Shown one piece after another: positions 61,809 to 64,000 of a DNA stretch of 64,000 nt. This DNA comes from JBFXEO01 sp050180015. GTDB lineage: Bacteria; Bacteroidota; Bacteroidia; Bacteroidales; Tenuifilaceae. The stretch is from contig JBFXEO010000001.1 of NCBI GenBank assembly GCA_050180015.1, positions 1 through 64,000 of the forward strand. Reading direction: 5' to 3'. Under the pieces are notes generated by a model, which worked only from the letters and a program-made list of their open reading frames with translations, had not been told where the DNA came from and searched no databases. The position numbers and the translations under genes were made by a program. The number at the start of each line of letters is the position of its first letter. Position 1 is the stretch's first letter.

Positions 61809-62777
61809 ATGCTCGATAGAATAAAACACCCCATAGCCGGCGATCTTAAACGCTTTGAACCCTACTTTAAAAAGCATATGAGCACACGGGTTCCGTTGCT
61901 CAACGTTATTACGAATTATGTATTTCGCCGGAAAGGCAAACAGCTGAGACCCATGATTGTCTTTTTATCGGCGGGTATGAATGGCAAAATCGGGGATGAA
62001 ACGTATGTGGCTGCGGGCATGCTTGAACTTTTACATACTGCCACGCTTATTCACGATGATGTTGTTGACGAGGCTTACGAAAGACGTGGTTTTTTTTCGA
62101 TAAACGCGCTGTGGCGATCTAAAATTGCAGTTCTGGTTGGCGACTATTTGCTTTCAAAAGGGTTGTTGGTTGCAATTGAGAGTAACCAGTTTGAGCTGCT
62201 CCGGGTGATGAGCGAAGCGGTGAAGGACATGAGTGAGGGAGAACTTTTACAGATTGAACATTCCCGGAAAATGGATATTAATGAGGCCGGTTACCTTGAG
62301 ATTATTCGCAAAAAAACAGCTTCACTTATTGCCTCCTGCTGTGCCAATGGGGCCATTTCCGCCGGAGCACTACCGGAAAAAGTATCCCTGATGAGAGAGT
62401 TTGGAGAGAACTTGGGCATAGCGTTTCAAATGCGCGATGATTTATTTGATTACCAGTCGAACAGCCTTATTGGGAAACCGACGGGGAACGACATCCGGGA
62501 AAAAAAGCTGACACTCCCGCTTATTTATTCTTTGTCTGTGGCCGAACCCGATGAAAGCAGGCATATTGTGAATTTAATTCGACACAACAGCAAAAAAAGT
62601 AGCACAATTGCGGCTGTGGTTGATTTTGTAAAACGGACGGGTGGCTTAGATTATACCATCAGCCAGATGAACCTTTACCGGGATAAGTCTCTCGCTATTC
62701 TCGATTTGTTCCCGGAATCTGATTATCGGGCCTCATTGCAGCTGCTCACCCATTACGTAACGGAGCGCGATAGGTGA
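61809..62777 (+). CDS. Polyprenyl diphosphate synthase (long-chain)
   Basis: A 322-residue E-type prenyl transferase. First aspartate-rich motif DDVVD at 83-87 with preceding GKQLRP at 43-48, second motif RDDLFDYQ near 213-220, with GKPTGNDIREKKLTLPLIY after it. The enzyme condenses isopentenyl diphosphate to make the long side chain of menaquinone or related quinones in the inner membrane; chain length cannot be told safely from sequence. Transcribed alone, convergent with the dGTPase gene (ten bases apart). Confidence 0.9.
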   Translation: MLDRIKHPIAGDLKRFEPYFKKHMSTRVPLLNVITNYVFRRKGKQLRPMIVFLSAGMNGKIGDETYVAAGMLELLHTATLIHDDVVDEAYERRGFFSINALWRSKIAVLVGDYLLSKGLLVAIESNQFELLRVMSEAVKDMSEGELLQIEHSRKMDINEAGYLEIIRKKTASLIASCCANGAISAGALPEKVSLMREFGENLGIAFQMRDDLFDYQSNSLIGKPTGNDIREKKLTLPLIYSLSVAEPDESRHIVNLIRHNSKKSSTIAAVVDFVKRTGGLDYTISQMNLYRDKSLAILDLFPESDYRASLQLLTHYVTERDR

Positions 62778-62787
62778 GAATCATACG

Positions 62788-64000
62788 TTAAAGCTTGGGT
62801 AAGTCTATACCCTTAATCAACCGGTAAGTTTCAAGGGCGTAAATATCTGTCATTCCCGATATGAAATCTAGGACTGATAGTATTCTCTCGTAACTCGAAG
62901 TTTCCTCGCGGAGGAATTGTTCCGGCATCAGCTGTATGACTTTCTTGGAATGCCCGGATTTTGGATTGAGCACTGCCTGGCAGAAAATATCGAGCAGGGA
63001 GCCAATGATTTGAAAGCCGGCGATCTCTATTTCCACAACTTTTCGATGGTTGTAAACTTGCTTTACGGCAAGACTTTTAATGGCCTCCATGGCCGTTTTT
63101 TGTGAACCGTTTAAGTCCTCAACCAGCGGGTTGCAGGGTATTCCATTCATTATTGATTTGTAGTTCAACATGAAAATCTGCACACAGCTTTCTACCAGTA
63201 AGTTAATGGTAATGGCCCTGAGGTATGCTACCTGCTCGTTAGGATCTGTAACCGCCTGCAGTGTTTTACCGATATTTTTTTGTGTAGATGCTGGTGCGTC
63301 GTTAAAGAAATTCCTGTACAGCTCCAGCGTGGCGGGTGTGCTGAGAATCCCAAGTTTATGGGCATCTTCAATGTCCATAATTTGGTAGCAAATGTCGTCA
63401 GCGGCTTCCACTAGGTACGCCAAGGGGTGGCGGCAGTATTCTTCTTCACCCGATTTAATCAGCCCTGTTGATTCTGCAATACTTTTAAACGGCTCCTTTT
63501 CCGATTTAAAATATCCAAACTTTTTTTTCTTTGCGGTTGATGGATAAGGATATTTTATGATTGAGGCCAGTACCGATTTGCTTAACCTGTACCCGCCAAA
63601 CCTTCGGCCATGGAATTGATGTGTGAGAAGCCGAATGGCGTTGGCATTACCTTCAAACCGTGTCAGGTCGTTCCATTCCCAATCATCTACCCGGTTTTTA
63701 TATTGGCTAGCATTATCGGTGAAGTATTTTCGAATGGCCGCTTCTCCGCTATGCCCAAACGGTGGATTCCCGAGATCATGGGCTAAACATGCCGCAGAAA
63801 CAACAGTGGGCAGCTGGCCGACCTGCTCTTCTTCGTTACTCTGAGCGAATTTGCGGATTTGCATCATAACACTATTTCCCAGCGAACGGCCTACGCTGGA
63901 AACCTCTAAGCTGTGCGTTAACCTGTTGTGGACAAATATGCTTCCAGGGAGCGGGAAAACCTGAGTTTTGTTCTGTAGCCTGCGGAACGGTGACGAAAAA
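62788..64000 (-). CDS. dGTP triphosphohydrolase, 5' end beyond the window
   Basis: The minus-strand frame from the stop at 62788 stays open to base 64000 with no start that must be used; a Met at 63867 is internal. The residues upstream of that Met still match the family: TQVFPLPGSIFVHNRLTHSL and EVSSVGRSLGNSV hold the first His of the HD site, then CLAHDLGNPPFGHSGEAA supplies the HD pair. It is thus a deoxyguanosinetriphosphate triphosphohydrolase-like HD enzyme, splitting dGTP into deoxyguanosine and triphosphate and lowering dNTP pools. Later motifs (RFEGNANAIRLLT, YLVEAADDICYQIMDIEDA) agree. The first residues are missing because the sequence ends. Confidence 0.9.
   Translation of the reverse strand, partial: FSSPFRRLQNKTQVFPLPGSIFVHNRLTHSLEVSSVGRSLGNSVMMQIRKFAQSNEEEQVGQLPTVVSAACLAHDLGNPPFGHSGEAAIRKYFTDNASQYKNRVDDWEWNDLTRFEGNANAIRLLTHQFHGRRFGGYRLSKSVLASIIKYPYPSTAKKKKFGYFKSEKEPFKSIAESTGLIKSGEEEYCRHPLAYLVEAADDICYQIMDIEDAHKLGILSTPATLELYRNFFNDAPASTQKNIGKTLQAVTDPNEQVAYLRAITINLLVESCVQIFMLNYKSIMNGIPCNPLVEDLNGSQKTAMEAIKSLAVKQVYNHRKVVEIEIAGFQIIGSLLDIFCQAVLNPKSGHSKKVIQLMPEQFLREETSSYERILSVLDFISGMTDIYALETYRLIKGIDLPKL

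Noticed and set aside
63868..64000. Apparent start of the dGTPase at the Met codon ending at 63867
   Set aside because: The frame upstream is open to the window edge and encodes the conserved VHNRLTHSLEV part of the HD site, so that Met is internal.

Overview
The window is chromosomal DNA from a member of the Bacteroidota, most likely class Bacteroidia (Bacteroidales or Marinilabiliales type). The grounds are three proteins with C-terminal type IX secretion (T9SS) sorting domains, a gingipain-like C25 peptidase, a UpxY-type NusG paralogue, an F-ATPase locus holding only atpD and atpC with a very short epsilon subunit, a GH92 mannosidase, a DUF2723 membrane protein, a two-piece LysO, and several upstream regions with the Bacteroidetes -7 motif TAnnTTTG. 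The DNA is moderately AT-rich, with short operons on both strands. I see no phage, transposase, integrase or CRISPR array.

Layout. 1-4.5 kb: 5' part of a surface-type lipoprotein gene, then patatin-like protein, DUF3267 putative metalloprotease and GH92 mannosidase on the plus strand. 4.6-12.2 kb, minus strand: secreted endonuclease I, 5-formyl-THF cyclo-ligase, a large gluzincin/propeller/barrel protein, a secreted EEP-family nuclease or phosphatase, and a YciH/SUI1 protein. 12.5-19.1 kb, plus: DUF2723 protein, atpD-atpC, a secreted alpha/beta hydrolase and an orphan UpxY. 19.1-20.9 kb, minus: M23 peptidase and split LysO. 21.1-23.5 kb: PHP phosphatase and nadB, then tRNA-Arg(CCT) on the minus strand. 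24-28.6 kb: a lysine-2,3-aminomutase-like radical SAM enzyme, two tandem ATP-grasp ligases, a GNAT acetyltransferase and an Lrp/AsnC regulator. 28.6-34.4 kb: acidic small protein, AEC transporter, YceI protein, dtd-mazG-deoC, sodium:solute symporter. 34.7-39.4 kb: polA, QueD/PTPS, a conserved hypothetical and nfo. 39.7-51 kb: CsgG-like protein with a Glu-Lys-Pro-Val repeat, exported Mn-type superoxide dismutase, e(P4) phosphatase lipoprotein, hybrid histidine kinase, and a 1763-residue C25 peptidase. 51.2-56.8 kb, plus: TolC-HlyD-tsaB, efp, GAF-SpoIIE phosphatase. 56.8-61.6 kb, minus: O-antigen ligase, Wzz-like protein, tyrS, CvpA, ArsR regulator. 61.8-64 kb: polyprenyl synthetase and a dGTPase that runs off the right edge.

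How the genes work together. Most are housekeeping (ATP synthase, tRNA charging and proofreading, NAD synthesis, DNA repair, isoprenoids, envelope biogenesis). A second theme is degradation outside the cell: two secreted nuclease-type enzymes, an e(P4)-type nucleotidase, a C25 peptidase, a mannosidase and a symporter. The most distinctive unit is the cassette at 23991-27851 (KamA, two Ddl-like ATP-grasp enzymes, GNAT) with an Lrp gene just downstream. KamA keeps both aspartates that mark lysine rather than glutamate as substrate. The cassette therefore looks like a pathway that makes beta-lysine, joins it to something and acetylates it, with an unknown product. This is the best candidate in the window for an undescribed system.
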